In this document: positions 47,111-57,439 of the stretch, piece by piece
Layout of the letters: each line of letters starts with the position of its first letter
Numbering within the stretch: position 1 is the first letter of the stretch
Source of the DNA: Sycon ciliatum
Lineage: Eukaryota > Porifera > Calcarea > Leucosolenida > Sycettidae
NCBI RefSeq assembly: GCF_964019385.1
Contig: NC_088643.1
Span: 7,385,495-7,449,494, forward strand
Reading direction: 5' to 3'
Length of the DNA stretch: 64,000 bases
Made by a program: the position numbers and the translations under genes
Notes under the pieces: model-generated
Told to the model about the DNA's origin: nothing
The model's input: only the letters and a program-made list of their open reading frames with translations
Databases searched by the model: none

Positions 47111-49304
47111 TCAAGTTGGCATGAAAGTGTGTCATCAACAGTGCCTGACAGTGTCCTGTTCTAAGATTGTAGGCCAACACAACTCAGTGGAAAACAGCTG
47201 TGGTCTTCTAAACTCAGTTACTTACTTCAAGCTGGACTTCAATATTGTCCTTCTTTTTTCTCGCGGATCCACTTGACTCCAACCAGCTGTACCTGGTGCA
47301 GCTTCTTCCGGCTCTCCGATATCCTTCCATAAACAAGCAAAAGTGCAAACACAAAGAAAAAAGAACCACTAAACACACACTGCCAAAAACGCGGGCACGC
47401 ACGCACGCACACTTCAAGACAGTGGAAATGGCCTCAGCATGCACAGATGTCCAATAGACACCAACCAGTGCAGCGTATCATCCTAGGCCAACAACAAAAG
47501 AAAAAGGAAATAATATGTGTTCGGAAATAGCGTCGAACCCCGCAGTGTTGATAAATACAACACCACGGACCTCCGGAGTTTGGACATCTCAGATAGTCTC
47601 AAACAGATCCAGGTTTCCAGCCATGGAACTGGCCATAGAAAAGTATGAAATCATGAGTGATACGCACAGCAATGATGTGCGTATCATATGTACTCGGCCC
47701 AACCGTGCGTGCATGGGACCAAATGAAAAAGAAAGCGGGCACTGGGACTGAGCCTCAGTGAAACACGACATGCATGCTGCAGGCACGGAGCCCACCACAT
47801 TCTTTTTTTTGTCGTCAAGCACCGGTGAGTCATTCTTCTTTTCTTTCTTTTCTTCTTCTTTTTTTCCTTCTTTTTTAATGCAGAATGACTTCCCGCCCGC
47901 ACAGGGTCATTCTTTTTTCTCTTTCTTTAATCTTTTTTTGTGGAATGACTTACTACCCGGGACCAGCTGAACCCTGCATTATTCTTTTAAAGGGCAGCTG
48001 GAAGGACACCCATAATGGTACCAGTACACACTATGAGTGCCTCCAAACCCTCAGTACCTGGTCCTTCCAACTGGATTGTGGAGACATTCCGCCATTCCAA
48101 AGAACTAGAAACGCAACACACACCACAGCAAGATCTCTTCCCAGGTACTTGCAAACACCACACAGCATCCCCAAACCCCACCAGCAACCTCAGTGCACTA
48201 GCTTACCATTGTACAGCCTCAACGGCAATACAAAGTGGCAAGAGAGCAAAAGTAACATCATCGGTTGCATAATTACTTCCATTATTTTCATCATACAGAG
48301 GTAACTGCTTGAAGCTCATTCCAACTTACCATATTATCATCATTTTCGTCATCATCACCGCGTTCTTCGCCAGCAAAGGAATGACTCAGACGATGGGCTG
48401 CCCAAAACAAATCACATTCAACAGATGGGCAGACACACGCATACATGTGGGTGTGTGTATGTCAGATTTGAGTGAAAAGCTGGGGAACAAAACAATCGTG
48501 AAGTATGCAAGTGTGATGAAAAAGGTCAAACCGGAAATAAAAGCAGAGGAAAGAGAACAGAAAAACGACTTGTTCCAGCAACAGTCACTGACAAACTGAC
48601 TGTGAGAAGCCATGTCAGTGTCGTAGGGGGCAGAACCGGCTCAGATGTTGAACTTATACTTGCACCTGCATGCACACAGCACACATGGTACAAGATAAAA
48701 AGTAGGGTGACAAAATCAGTATCCACCGAGACAGAATCCTGTGAACTCTACCTTGTCTATTGTAATTGGAGTGGTCGGCAAAGTTATCTTCTCACCAATA
48801 AACCTAGTGGGGAAAGGTAGAAAAGACAGGTTTTTGACTTGGCAAAGTCAATGCACACCTACTGGAGATATTTAAATTCCGGCAAAACTCAAGTTGGCAT
48901 GAAAGTGAAAGGACCACACCTTACCAGCAAAGGAGACACTCTTTTCCGAAGCTGGATTCCTGCCATGTTCGAAATCTCTAAGCACCGGCAACGTCAGTTT
49001 TTCCTTATGCTATCACGTCCCTAATTTACAATTCATGAATCTACCTGTGTTCAAGGAAATGGCCTGCACGCTGTTCAATAGACACAAATTAGTCCTCCAC
49101 TGAAATCAAAGACTGAGACCGCCAGAGCTAACATTTCTCATTGCAAACAATGTTCATATAACGAGAAGGATACCTTTCGAGCCATTATATAACCAGCTAC
49201 GACACGTTTTGGGACTGCAAATACTGGATATATCTGGATGTAACTGCACGTACTGCTGTGCATGGGAAGTGTACTCCCACACGTCCACCACCTACTGTCC
49301 AATA

Positions 49305-49600
49305 TGGTTGGTTGGTTGGTTTATTTTAATTGGCACAATAAACGGGAACTAGGCCTAATGATATAAAGGCGAATGGATGAGCCGCAATTAGAAAAGAGAG
49401 GACAGGACTTAGAAAATTACGAAAGAAGAAGTGTCTGACAGACGAGTCAAGCGAGTATCAGGGGTGACAGGGTGGTCGAGGAGAGCTAGGGGAGGGCTAG
49501 TCTGAGCAACAAATTGTAGGCAGCTTATGCTAAACCTGTTCTGTCTTGCTATGGTCCGAACGTCATCCAGCAGCAGGTTCCAGAGTGCATATCCTGCGAC
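49305..49600 (-). pseudogene. LINE 3' end with (AACC)n tail, block B copy
   Basis: Same minus-strand text as 44,126-44,420, nearly base for base, including GGCCTAGTTCCCGTTTATTG and the AACC tail. It was carried by the segmental duplication and is not an independent insertion. Confidence 0.45.
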
Positions 49601-50595
49601 GGACGGCCGAGGATGGCTGAATGAGCAGACCGTTGGACCTCTGATGACTCAGATCTTACGAACAGTACAGACAATATGGCACTAGCTTTCCCGTGAAGGC
49701 ACCTCCAGACAAACACTAGTAGCTTTCCCTCGCACTACAACGTGTTTCCAATTGCTTCGCAAACGTTCTGAAGACGTCTGCAGAGTGACTGATCGCATGC
49801 CCTCAGTTATTATTATGCACTTCCACGTGATAAGTAAGGTTAGTTGCAGGTTTTCAGTGCATCTCGCTAAGTATTTACTCTGATAATAGTACAGACTCTG
49901 CTACGCCAGTTGGAAAAGAATTTAGAACTTCCTAGTGGAAGAGATAACAAACAGGACATACTTTACTTACGGCAGCTCTGCTATAGTCCTTCTTTCAGTG
50001 CCCAAGAAAGTCCAGCCTCTTCTTCACGCGAATACATTGTATAATATTATTATTGTTATTATAATTATACTTGTCTGCCGCCATGTTGGAAAACTCAAAA
50101 TCTCCAACTGGACAACCTGTTAGAGGCAGATTCTCCTTCCGCTCCTTCTGCCGCCAAGTGAAATACTGTACTGCTATCTTAGACTAAGACAATACTATTA
50201 ACGATCGCCCTCGCTACTCTTCGTCAACCTTCGCCAGGCGTCTGCGTAGAAATACATGCACTTCGGTTCAGTTAGTAGCCGCTTTCCTCTCCCCTGGATC
50301 CACACCACTCAAGAGGCACTTTGGCCATATGCTAGATGTCTGTGAGCAAACAAGGCCCACGCGCAGTATTTACTGAAGTATTGTACTACTACACGCAGAC
50401 TTTGACAATACTTCGAAGTACAGTACTATAATAAAGATAATAAAGATCGCCCCCGCTACGGTTCGTGAACCTTCGCCAGGCTTCTGCGTAGAAATACATG
50501 CACTGAGGTTCAGTTAGTCTAGTAGCTGCTTTCCTCTCTCATGGATCCACTCACAGGTCAAGTACTACCCCACCCTTAGGCTTTAGTTTAGGGTA

Positions 50596-50814
50596 CTGTA
50601 AAAGCCATTATTCTAACGAGGCGCATATAAAAAACGATTTCCAAAAAAGACTAGTTTACGTGTAGCAAAGGTAACGATTCTCACGCGTTCTCAACGCTCA
50701 ATAGAACAGCATATGTATCGATCTCTGTATAGCGATTTCTATTCTAACGACAGATTTCTCCTCGTTAACTCGTTAGAATTAGCACTTCGTTACATATAAT
50801 TATGGCTTTTACAG
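50596..50814. mobile_element. CTGTAAAAGCC MITE, copy 3, complete
   Basis: TA|CTGTAAAAGCCATTATT... ATTATGGCTTTTACAG|TA, 219 bases, is colinear with the intron 3 copy of the sacsin-like gene. Confidence 0.85.
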
Positions 50815-51569
50815 TACTTCTCAAGCTGCATGCACGCGTAGACCTACGCGCGTGGCACTCTATGGTGACGTTACAATTTACGTGTCATTGAACGTGACAT
50901 TCAACGTGTGGGCGACGTGCGACGTGGCATTCACCATGGCATTAATATGTGGTGCTCAACGTGGGCGTCATGCGTCGCTCGCTCGATGTTTGCTCGGCGT
51001 GACTTGCTAGAGCTCGCGTTTGCTAAAAACTTCGTTCCGTATGATTGTGTGGATCATTCATGTCTGCTCTTTGTGTATCTGAGCATACAGTCTAGGGTCC
51101 AGCGGATACTGCCGGCATTATATTGGGCATTATAAGACTATCCGAACATCAGAGCATTACGGAGCATTAGAAAGGAACAAAAGGAGCATTATGTGAGGTT
51201 TGAGCGGCATAATGAGTTCAGGAAATGCCAGGTTTTTGGCAACAATCGGCTACACTTAGCCGACAGACTACAGTGATCATGATGACGTGCAACCTTGTAC
51301 ATGTACATAGTCATTGTACCGGCACGTGACTGTGTGATTGTGTAGACACGTAAGACTAAACTAGTCAGTAAGAGCACAATCATACTAACACCTTTGCCAC
51401 TAAGTGCTACATACATGTACATGACTGTACATTGACCTGGCCACATTGCCACAATCATCAAAGGACGTCGGTATGTAGCTATGTATTCAGGTAAAGGCAT
51501 ACAACTTACTGACAAGCCATGTATGAAGCATGCCCAACCGCGAGCCAGCTAGTTACACAAATCTGGAGA

Positions 51570-51649
51570 AATGATTTACAACTCGGATGTTGAGCCATAA
51601 ATAAAATTAATGTAGAAAAGAAAAGGACATAATTATGGATACGAGTTAA
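51570..51649. repeat. Dispersed repeat interrupted by the TTAA element (left part)
   Basis: AACTCGGATG...AAAAGGACATAATTATGGATACGAGTTAA continues at 52,696 after the insertion. The whole is present in inverted orientation and uninterrupted at 62,400-62,620. Confidence 0.8.
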
Positions 51650-52695
51650 GGGGGCACATCACCCAAAAATTCGCTGAAAAATCGAATTTGTAAATTCATA
51701 TTGAGTGCTACATCAGTTGAAAGAGCATGAATAGCTGCAAATTCTCTGAAAACTGTGTCCCTATCTGACCAGCCGTTCAAGAGTTATGGCCGAAAATGTG
51801 CCCCTTGCAAGGAAAGATTTTTTTGTTGCATGCTGTCATTTGTTGGCAGCACTGTATTTGAATGTGAGCAGACCGTGCGCAACTTGTCGTATTATGGAAA
51901 CACGCGAAAGTGTGCAGAATTTTGCCCCAAGTCCAAAAAAGTCCAAAAAATCACGTTAAAAAACCACGTATTGGGCTGCACGGCGGCGGGCGAAGCCCGC
52001 CGCCGTGCAGCAGGACTTTTGCCAGCACCCTCGTGACGTTGCAGATATGTGGCTTGATTATTGTAGTTGACGTTGATTTAGTGACTTTGGCAAGTTTGAG
52101 TCGTGTCAAGAAGTCAGGTAGGATTCAGTACTAGGCAGTAGTGAAACGTGAGTGGCAGTCTTTGCCGGTTTCTGAGGGCATCCTGGATTTGGTTTGCAGC
52201 GCTGTGGAAATGGCTTGCTGTGGAGGTCCCAGCACTGGATGTTGTATCAAAGGTACGACCTCGTAGCACGTGCCAAACCTAAAAAAATTCAAAAATTGCC
52301 TTGGGTCTGTGGGAGTCCGTGAAAGAACGCCCACTCGTTCCGTTGTGACAGATTCCAGGGCCACGTTGAGGGGCCCTACCCCACCACCCATGGCTGCTTC
52401 TGGACTTGTTTTAGGTTTGGGTCCCGCGCACGGACAGAAAGGGCACGAAAATGTGAAAAAATGTAAATGCATTTGTTTGGCTCCTGGGTGGCTCGCACAC
52501 CGTAGCACTATGCCGGAAATTTGAGTTTTTCCGGCCTGGAAAGCCTGTCAGTGAGACGCAAGAACTTGTAAATCATGTCCTGAGGGCCAGCATAGTGGCA
52601 GGAGTGTGTGGTCAAAATTTCACTCAAATCCACTGAGAAACACCAAAGTTACGGTCAATTGAATGCCATATGAAATTTTTGGGTGATGTGCCCCC
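51650..52695. mobile_element. 1,046-bp DNA transposon with TTAA target duplication
   Basis: The ends are GGGGGCACATCACCCAAAAA and its exact inverse, a 22-bp perfect terminal repeat flanked by TTAA on both sides (51,646-51,649 and 52,696-52,699). The empty site CGAGTTAAGAGTAACTC survives in the inverted repeat copy at 62,569-62,585. TTAA duplication is shared by piggyBac and Kolobok; G-rich ends favour Kolobok, but this is inference. The interior holds a GC-rich palindrome (GGCGGCGGGCGAAGCCCGCC at 51,982) and no transposase, so the element is non-autonomous. Confidence 0.85.
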
Positions 52696-52880
52696 TTAAG
52701 AGTAACTCTTTCATGCACTGTAACTAGATACAGTACTAAATACAGTCAGAAAGTGCAATAACTAGGCACAAAACTGACAGAGTACTGAGACATTCGACGT
52801 CCTGACACCTAGCTTCAACACATCTCCGTAGCGCTAACCGACAGCCTTCCAACTTGGAAGGTTCAAGGTTATTAAAGACC
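52696..52880. repeat. Dispersed repeat interrupted by the TTAA element (right part)
   Basis: TTAAGAGTAACTC... CTAGCTTCAACACATCTCCG... CCTTCCAACTTGGAAGGTTC is the inverse of 62,405-62,580. It contains the palindrome CCTTCCAACTTGGAAGG. Confidence 0.8.
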
Positions 52881-53203
52881 AAAGAGTGGAAGGCAAGCGC
52901 AACGAAAAACGAGCAAAAAGCTACAGTCCCAACGGAACAAAGAATATCGATTGTTACTGTTGTTGTTGTTGTTTTCTTTATTTGAATTCGCTAAAACCAA
53001 ACGGACAGAACTGTCCAGTGACAAGGGAGCGAATGATGAGCGTCATAATCACTATGCATCAAAACATCTCAGGACAAAATGAGACAGACTATATTAAGGG
53101 AGGGTCTGCACAACACTTGTACATAAAGGGGAGTACGAGAACAAAGGCGCGGCAGAAGTCGAAGCAAGAAAGCAATCAACGCCAGAGATATTTTTGTCCA
53201 CCA

Positions 53204-53255
<52 letters not shown>
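53204..53255. repeat. (AG)n in the LINE 3' UTR
   Basis: About 50 bases of pure AG on the plus strand, between the LINE ORF2 and its 3' end. Confidence 0.9.
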
Positions 53256-53257
<2 letters not shown>

Positions 53258-53413
53258 AACAAATGAGGGCTGAGACCTCTACAGCAGGGCTTTACGTCTG
53301 AAAACAACCGCACGAATTAACAAGCAAGTTGTCAGAGAACAGGGAGAGAGACGGGCAGGCAGGCCAACAGGCAGGCATATAATGAAAATATGGCGATAGT
53401 GATCTGTCTGACC

Positions 53414-56281
53414 TCAAGGGTTCATGCTGTGTGGAACAGCAGCAGTGCGAAATTGGGCCGGGTGCGGTATGGCCCGCACCTCGCTGGGCAACGCATTCCA
53501 GAGCCTAGCTCCTTGGAACGCGAGACAACCCTTACCCAGCTCAGTGCGGGTTGGCGGTGGTCTTAGACCCATAGATAATTGCAGCCGAGTAGGAGCGCCA
53601 CTGGTTGGTAGCAACAGCACTTGCAGTGTGGGGCTAGCACGGGAGTAGCGGCAGCGCCAAACCAGGAAGATGAGCTTCTGGATGAAGATCTCCCGGACAC
53701 GGTAGGCGCCGAGTTGGACTAGCAGGTTTCTGGCAGAGGTGCGCGGCGAGCATCCGTACACAGCTCGAGCCGCACGATTCTGCAGAACTTGGAGACGGTC
53801 CAGGTGCTTACCCGCCAGCGATGCTGAGAAGGCATTGGAGCCATATGAGAAATCAGGCATGATCACCGACTTGAAGTACTGGATGCGGCTTTGCATGCTG
53901 AGGCAGCGGCGCATCCGCCACAGCACACCGACTTTCTTGGTGAGGCGGGCAACGCACCTATCCATCTGGGTGTTCCAAGACATGGCGCTGTCAATGTGAA
54001 CTCCGAGGTAGCGAGCAGAAGAGACAGATGGCAGCTTAGTCGCATGACACCATACGTCCAGTTCAGGTTGCGCTTCTAGCTTCGCAGCCGGTACTACCAA
54101 TGCCTGACTTTTTGATGTATTAAGGATCAAACCTCGCTGCTTCAGCCAGTCAGCAATGCATGTCACTGCTCTGGAGAGAGTGGCGGTCAGTTCCTGTTGT
54201 GTTGGGCGACTGCAGGTCAGTGCGATGTCATCTGCGAACTGGATGGACTCAGCTTGCTGGGCAACAGATGGTATGTCCCGGGTGTAAAGGCTGAACAGCA
54301 GTGGACCTAATACCGACCCCTGTGGTACTCCACAGGAGCAGGCTGCCACTGTGCTAAGCTGGGATCCCAGCTGGACAATCTGGCAGCGATCAGACAAGTA
54401 TGACATGAGCCACTGGAGCGCTGTTCCAGTGACGCCCACACAGAAGAGATCTTCGACTAGTTGCTGGTGGCGAACCTTGTCGAACGCCTTCGACATATCC
54501 AGGAGGACCACACCCGTGAACATGCGGCGGTCTCTTGAGGCGAGGATCCTGTTTACCATCAGCACAAGGGCATCCTCCGTGGAATGTCCTGTCCGGAATG
54601 CAAACTGTGTGCTGGGCAGAGAACCAGCCATATCCAGAAAGGTGACAAGTGCCTTCTGCACCACCTTCTCTAGCAGCTTCGAGAGAATTGGGAGCAGGGA
54701 CACAGGACGGAAATTGTTGGCGACAGATGGATCGCCAGCCTTGTGCAATGGGGTCACATACGCACGCTTAAAGCCAGCGGGTACAGTGCCGGAGGTCAGG
54801 GACGCATTGAAAAGTGCTGCAACTGATGGTGCTAGCAGGTCGGCACAGTACTTTAGAAGTAAGCCTGGGATGCCGTCGCTCCCAGTTGCTTTGCGCGGGT
54901 CGATGCGCTTCAAAAGCTGTTCAGCATCGCAGGCACGCACATGTTGGAATGAGGTCAGGGCAGACCGAGGCTGTGGTCCCTGAGGCATAGAGAGAACTGA
55001 AGGCCGAGCATCATCAGAGACTACCTTGCCAAACGTGGACGCAACATGTTCGATGTCGCATGTCGGCTGGATTGATTGTCTCTTGCGTCCAGTCACAGTA
55101 TTTAGGACTGACCATAACTTGCGTGGGTTCTGGCAATTATCTTGGCACTGACTTTGGAAGTACTGGTTGCGTTTGCACCTGTTTGTATTCGCAGCAACCG
55201 AGCGGGCACGTCTATATGCTGCGTGAGCTTCAGAGTTGGCTTTGTCAGCAAGCCACTTTCGATGCAGGCGACGCTTCAGCTGGTTTATCTTGTATAGCTC
55301 TCTGTCAGACCATGGAGGATGGAGCTTGCCTGTCTTAATCTTGCATTGCTGCAATGGCGCATGCCTGTCGAGGACAGAAAGGAATCGTTGATGCCAGTGG
55401 TCCCACATGGCTTGCACATCAGAGTCTGGTGGGTACACATGAAGTTCAGCAGCAGCTAGGTCAAGTCGGAAGGCAACCAAGTCAATGTTATCTAAACGGC
55501 GACGCACACGCTGCTTGGGGATGTCTGGCCGGGCATGTCTTGCATTGAAGGTTGCTTCAACTCCAAAGTGGTCACTGAGTGTAAGCGGCAGGACTCGGCA
55601 ATCATGCAAATCCTTATCCTCTGTAGTCAGTATCAGGTCAATAGTAGTGCCAGCTGGACACCGAGGTGAGACTCGCGTAACGGAGTGGACGATATTAGTG
55701 AGGCCATATGCACCACAGAGATCCAGAAGGGGCTGGGCATGCTGTGGCTGGGAATGCGAGATATTGACATTGAAGTCACCCATCAATGTGACGGCTGAGG
55801 TAACCATAGCAGCTTGATGCAGCGATGCCTCAAGGGTGGACCAGTAGGAGACTGGCGCATCTGGTGGTCGGTATATGCAGCCAATTAAGTGATTGCCTGC
55901 CTTTCCATTTAGCTCAACCCACACTACCTCCGTGTCCCCTTGGTTGAGATCCGGCCGTGGTTTGATGGGCAAGTAGGACCGGTAAAAAATACAGACGCCA
56001 CCTCCTTTTCTCCCCTTTCGGTCATTTCTCACCAAACTGTATCCTTCAATGTTCACTTCTCCATCAGCTATAGACGCGTCCAGCCATGTCTCCGCAATCC
56101 CAACAACATCCCATGTCCTTTCCCTAATCAGAGCAGACAGCGTGTCTATCTTGTAGCGCAGGCTGCAGATGTTAAGGAATCCAATGGTGGTATGTGTTGA
56201 ATGAGATTGTGGCAGTCTGTTAATAGATACGGTAGCAGCCTGAGGGTAGAACTCCCGCGCAACTGGATTTAGCTTACTCAT
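53414..56281 (-). CDS. LINE ORF2: apurinic-type endonuclease and reverse transcriptase, 955 aa, intact
   Basis: The enzyme nicks target DNA and copies the element RNA at the nick (target-primed reverse transcription). The N-terminal third is an exonuclease-endonuclease-phosphatase domain: GFLNICSLRYKID near residue 33, VGIAETWLD, EGYSLVRNDRKGRKGGG, VTLMGDFNVNIS and LTLSDHFGVEATF, so the Asn, Glu, GDFN and SDH catalytic blocks are all present. The middle is a reverse transcriptase with NNFRPVSLLPILSKLLEKV, FRTGHSTEDALV, VVLLDMSKAFDKVRH, CGVPQGSVLGPLLFSLY and the catalytic SIQFADDIALT. The C-terminal thumb/connection has LNTSKSQALVV and ARYLGVHIDSAMSWN. Length and motifs fit CR1-clade elements. 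The frame is free of stops over 2.87 kb, which suggests recent activity. Its start overlaps the end of ORF1 by ATGA. Confidence 0.92.
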   Translation of the reverse strand: MSKLNPVAREFYPQAATVSINRLPQSHSTHTTIGFLNICSLRYKIDTLSALIRERTWDVVGIAETWLDASIADGEVNIEGYSLVRNDRKGRKGGGVCIFYRSYLPIKPRPDLNQGDTEVVWVELNGKAGNHLIGCIYRPPDAPVSYWSTLEASLHQAAMVTSAVTLMGDFNVNISHSQPQHAQPLLDLCGAYGLTNIVHSVTRVSPRCPAGTTIDLILTTEDKDLHDCRVLPLTLSDHFGVEATFNARHARPDIPKQRVRRRLDNIDLVAFRLDLAAAELHVYPPDSDVQAMWDHWHQRFLSVLDRHAPLQQCKIKTGKLHPPWSDRELYKINQLKRRLHRKWLADKANSEAHAAYRRARSVAANTNRCKRNQYFQSQCQDNCQNPRKLWSVLNTVTGRKRQSIQPTCDIEHVASTFGKVVSDDARPSVLSMPQGPQPRSALTSFQHVRACDAEQLLKRIDPRKATGSDGIPGLLLKYCADLLAPSVAALFNASLTSGTVPAGFKRAYVTPLHKAGDPSVANNFRPVSLLPILSKLLEKVVQKALVTFLDMAGSLPSTQFAFRTGHSTEDALVLMVNRILASRDRRMFTGVVLLDMSKAFDKVRHQQLVEDLFCVGVTGTALQWLMSYLSDRCQIVQLGSQLSTVAACSCGVPQGSVLGPLLFSLYTRDIPSVAQQAESIQFADDIALTCSRPTQQELTATLSRAVTCIADWLKQRGLILNTSKSQALVVPAAKLEAQPELDVWCHATKLPSVSSARYLGVHIDSAMSWNTQMDRCVARLTKKVGVLWRMRRCLSMQSRIQYFKSVIMPDFSYGSNAFSASLAGKHLDRLQVLQNRAARAVYGCSPRTSARNLLVQLGAYRVREIFIQKLIFLVWRCRYSRASPTLQVLLLPTSGAPTRLQLSMGLRPPPTRTELGKGCLAFQGARLWNALPSEVRAIPHPAQFRTAAVPHSMNP

Positions 56282-57439
56282 TGAGAGCTAGATGGAGGTT
56301 GCATTTTGCATGGTATTCCCGACATGGATCCAGGGGAATCTTCTGCATGACGCTTTCCAGGGCGAGGTGGCGTGGCTTTGGCTGGAGCAGACGTAGTTGA
56401 CGTATCTTGAAGCTTGGGCTGGTGCTGGCCACTGTCCTGGTGGACATCACTAGATGCAGGGCTTTGGCTGTCATTAGACGCAGGGCATTGGCTGTCACTG
56501 GACGCAGGGCATTGGCTGTCATTAGACGCAGGGCATTGGCTGTCACTGGACGCAGGGCATTGGCTGTCACTAGATGCAGTATGCAGGTTCTGCTGTTCTG
56601 TCTGCAAATGCTGGTGCTCTTCAGGTGTAGATTCCTGATGCTGATTTTCCTGTGTCTTCTGGTGCTCCTCCTGCCGTTTCTTCTGCTGTTGCTGCTGGTC
56701 TGCTGTGTTTCTCTGTTCAAGACTTGGTGTAGATTCCTGGTGCTGATTTTCCTGTGTCTTCTGCTGTTGCTCCTGTTGTTGCTTGTCTGCTGCGTTTCTC
56801 TGGTCATCACGAAAGACCCATGGGCGTGCATAAACAGGCCTGGGCCAGAAGTTTGGCTGTGTGAGGGCTTCAACTGAGGCTCAGCTGATCATCACACGAG
56901 CACCGACCTTGCCATCAGCCTTGCTGATCAGTTTGCTACTAAATATCGTGAGCTGCTGATTGGCTGTCAGGGCACGTTGTTGGATAAAGGATTCCAGTTG
57001 CTCAATGCTAATAGCTGGGCGCAGGTTTCCAATCCAAATGACCCCACGCCTGACGCTAAGGCGAGGGGAGACAGAAGAGACTAGTTGCCATGAGTCATCA
57101 TCCACAGGTAGTGGTGGAACGTGCTGCGAACCCACAGTGTTTGTCTGTGTGTCTGCGACCTTTGGACTGTGGTTTGTAGTACATACCGGGTTTGCTTTAT
57201 CCTTGTACTCCGTTTCCGTGTCCACTGAGGGCACCGTCTTGCCTGCGTGCCAGGGTGTGGCAGCGCTACGGGTACGGGGTTCAGTGTGCGTTCCCACGTG
57301 TTCTGCCTGCTGCTTTGACTTTTTTTCACTATTTGCGCGCGGCTTAGACTTTCCAGTTAGCGTACGGGTACTATTCGTACTACTAGCTGCACTCTCCTTG
57401 ACCTCCTCGCCTTTTTGTTGCTGTTGGTCGACATGCATG
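56278..57439 (-). pseudogene. LINE ORF1, main part, with one in-frame TGA
   Basis: The frame holds VDQQQQKGEEVKES, then RRGVIWIGNLRPAISIEQLE, an RRM-like RNA-binding stretch of the kind found in ORF1 proteins of CR1/Jockey-type LINEs. It then meets a TGA at 56,883-56,881. The same frame continues with VEALTQPNFWPRPVYARPWV, Gln-rich stretches (DKQQQEQQQKTQENQH), about five copies of an eight-residue repeat (SSDSQCPA) and ends SSSQ-stop at 56,278. The stop shares bases with the ORF2 ATG. The tail keeps clean coding character, so the TGA is probably a recent mutation; readthrough is possible but unproven. ORF1 proteins coat element RNA. Confidence 0.7.
56449..56580. repeat. 24-bp minisatellite within LINE ORF1
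   Basis: CAGGGCATTGGCTGTCACTG + GACG and its TCATTAGACG variant alternate about five and a half times. In the coding sense they give SSDSQCPA/SNDSQCPA. Confidence 0.9.

Larger units (their letters stand above)
47131..50814. repeat. Segmental duplication block B
   Basis: This is the second copy of 41,943-46,094 in direct orientation. It contains the LINE 3' end at 49,305-49,600 and a complete CTGTAAAAGCC MITE at 50,596-50,814. It lacks the 45,180-45,720 segment. Internal direct repeats GATCGCCC(T/C)CGCTAC...GTAGAAATACATGCAC occur at 50,203 and 50,445, as they do in block A. Confidence 0.9.

Noticed and set aside
55003-55018. TCATCAG (CTGATGA on the minus strand) as a hammerhead in the LINE
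   Set aside because: It lies in the open reading frame of ORF2 with no matching stems or GAAA.
56407-56877. A plus-strand Leu-rich frame opposite LINE ORF1
   Set aside because: It is the antisense shadow of the Gln-rich and SSDSQCPA repeats.
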